Assembly: GCA_023544605.1 (NCBI GenBank)
Contig: JAMJFQ010000087.1
Span: forward strand, 1-6,279
Length of the DNA stretch: 6,279 bases
Source: ANME-2 cluster archaeon
GTDB lineage: Archaea; Halobacteriota; Methanosarcinia; Methanosarcinales; Methanocomedenaceae
Direction: 5' to 3'
In this document: in pieces, positions 5,663 to 6,279 of the stretch
Numbering within the stretch: the first letter of the stretch is position 1
Layout of the letters: every line of letters starts with the position of its first letter
Notes under the pieces: model-generated
Databases searched by the model: none
Told to the model about the DNA's origin: nothing
What the model saw: only the letters and a program-made list of their open reading frames with translations
Translations under genes and position numbers: made by a program

Positions 5663-6208
5663 ATGATAGAGAATAAAATGACCACGTATGTCAAGGTACC
5701 CATGGACAGGGTTGCTGTGATAATCGGACCTGATGGGAGCACAAAAGACCTTATTGAGAAAAAGTCTGCTGCCAAGTTGAACATTGATAGCCAGAACGGG
5801 AACATAGAGATAACAGACCCCAGTGACCCATTACTGGCAATGAGGGCAGCTGAGGTTATCAAGGCTGTAGGAAGAGGTTTTAGCCCGGATAAAGTGCTCC
5901 GACTTTTTGACGATGAAATGCTGACAGTAGAGATAATGGACTTGAGCCATATAGCCAACACGCCCAAGGAACTCAAACGTTTAAAGGGGCGCATAATCGG
6001 TAAAGGTGGTAAATCAAGGGAAATATTCGAGAACCTGACCGGGTGTAAAATTTCAGTGATGGGTAAGACAGTGAGCATGCTCGGGCACATGGACCAGATA
6101 CTGGTAGCACGCACCGGCATCGAGATGTTGATCAAAGGTTCTCCCCACGGTCCTGTATTTTCTTTTCTCGAAAAGAAACGCCGGGAATTAAAAGAGAACA
6201 GATGGTAG
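5663..6208 (+). CDS. dim2: KH-domain RNA-binding protein, Dim2/Pno1 family
   Basis: 181-residue protein with two KH domains, matching the archaeal Dim2 (Pno1/Krr1-like) family. Archaeal Dim2 is known to bind the 3' end of 16S rRNA and aIF2-alpha, and the eukaryotic homologue assembles on pre-40S particles. KH1 begins near YVKVPMDRVAVIIG (9-22) with GPDG at 22-25. KH2 has GRIIGKGGKSREIFENLTG (109-127) with the GKGG loop at 113-116. A linker near 70-105 joins them, and a basic tail, KKRRELKENRW (171-181), ends the protein. The ATG at 5663 is preceded by GGGG five bases upstream. M6 (5678) is an alternative start close to the KH1 onset. It lies 31 bp after rio1 and completes the 30S-related cluster. 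Its stop codon lies inside a strong hairpin. Confidence 0.92.
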   Translation: MIENKMTTYVKVPMDRVAVIIGPDGSTKDLIEKKSAAKLNIDSQNGNIEITDPSDPLLAMRAAEVIKAVGRGFSPDKVLRLFDDEMLTVEIMDLSHIANTPKELKRLKGRIIGKGGKSREIFENLTGCKISVMGKTVSMLGHMDQILVARTGIEMLIKGSPHGPVFSFLEKKRRELKENRW

Positions 6209-6231
6209 GATAGTACCTATCAAACCATCTG
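6199..6231 (+). repeat. strong hairpin spanning the dim2 stop codon
   Basis: CAGATGGT (6199-6206) pairs with ACCATCTG (6224-6231) over 8 bp. After a 2x2 internal loop (AG opposite AA), GATAG (6209-6213) pairs with CTATC (6217-6221) around a three-base loop TAC. The TAG stop (6206-6208) lies within it. No U-tract follows directly; TTTT is at 6255-6258. It may form the mRNA 3' end, a weak terminator or a processing site. Confidence 0.6.
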
Positions 6232-6239
6232 CACAATAC

Positions 6240-6245
6240 TTATAT
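6240..6245 (+). promoter_or_regulatory. possible TATA box for a gene beyond the window
   Basis: TTATAT lies in the 48-bp tail after the hairpin. It would place transcription near 6268, just before the window end. In many euryarchaea topoisomerase VI genes follow this KH gene, but nothing here confirms that. The match is short. Confidence 0.2.
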
Positions 6246-6279
6246 TCAAACCGGGAATACTAACTTTTCCACTGCTACA

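Noticed and set aside
5650..6135. Open frame of 161 codons on the minus strand over dim2
   Set aside because: Antisense to the two conserved KH domains. Its hydrophobic, serine-rich composition follows from reading KH codons backwards.
6241..6258. Possible tRNA T-arm in TTCAAACCGGGAA
   Set aside because: No matching stem, acceptor or anticodon arm can be built around it. No tRNA, rRNA or CRISPR array was found anywhere in the window.
1..6279. TAGCAGT at the window start and ACTGCTA near the window end as terminal inverted repeats of a mobile element
   Set aside because: Only seven bases match, the same string also occurs at 4320-4326, no transposase or target duplication is present, and the window edges are arbitrary.

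Overview
The window reads as archaeal chromosome, most likely from a methanogen or ANME relative in the Euryarchaeota (Methanosarcinales-like). This placement is an inference. It rests on a Hel308 helicase, a single-domain KaiC-like ATPase, LL-diaminopimelate aminotransferase, archaeal aIF1A, Rio1 and a two-KH Dim2/Pno1 protein, with TATA-type promoters and GGTG-core Shine-Dalgarno sites. Four of the six genes end in TAG, which argues against an organism that heavily reads TAG as pyrrolysine.

Layout. Positions 67-2253 (minus strand) hold a complete hel308 DNA repair helicase, transcribed leftward. A 92-bp divergent promoter region separates it from dapL (2346-3503, plus strand), a lysine/cell-wall precursor aminotransferase. 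A KaiC/Rad55-type RecA-fold ATPase follows at 3597-4334 (plus). A structured 157-bp leader region (4335-4491) then precedes a three-gene plus-strand cluster: aIF1A (4492-4806), rio1 (4813-5631) and a KH-domain dim2/pno1 homologue (5663-6208). The window ends in a strong hairpin overlapping the dim2 stop codon and 48 bp of apparently non-coding sequence.

How the genes fit together. aIF1A, Rio1 and Dim2 all act on the small ribosomal subunit. aIF1A occupies the A site during start selection, Rio1 is a late 30S maturation ATPase/kinase, and archaeal Dim2 binds the 3' end of 16S rRNA, the region that carries the anti-Shine-Dalgarno sequence. The cluster therefore links 30S maturation to translation initiation. 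hel308, dapL and the KaiC-like gene look like independent units.

The most interesting observation is that aIF1A has no usable ATG, GTG or TTG start. A strong Shine-Dalgarno (GAGGTG, 4481-4486) sits five bases before a CTG at 4492, and translation from it gives exactly the expected full-length protein. An initiation factor whose own start codon is near-cognate recalls bacterial infC (IF3, AUU start), which is autoregulated through start-codon discrimination. An analogous archaeal circuit is a testable inference. The leader upstream carries inverted and direct repeats around its TATA box, and aIF1A and rio1 share one reading frame interrupted by a single TAG.
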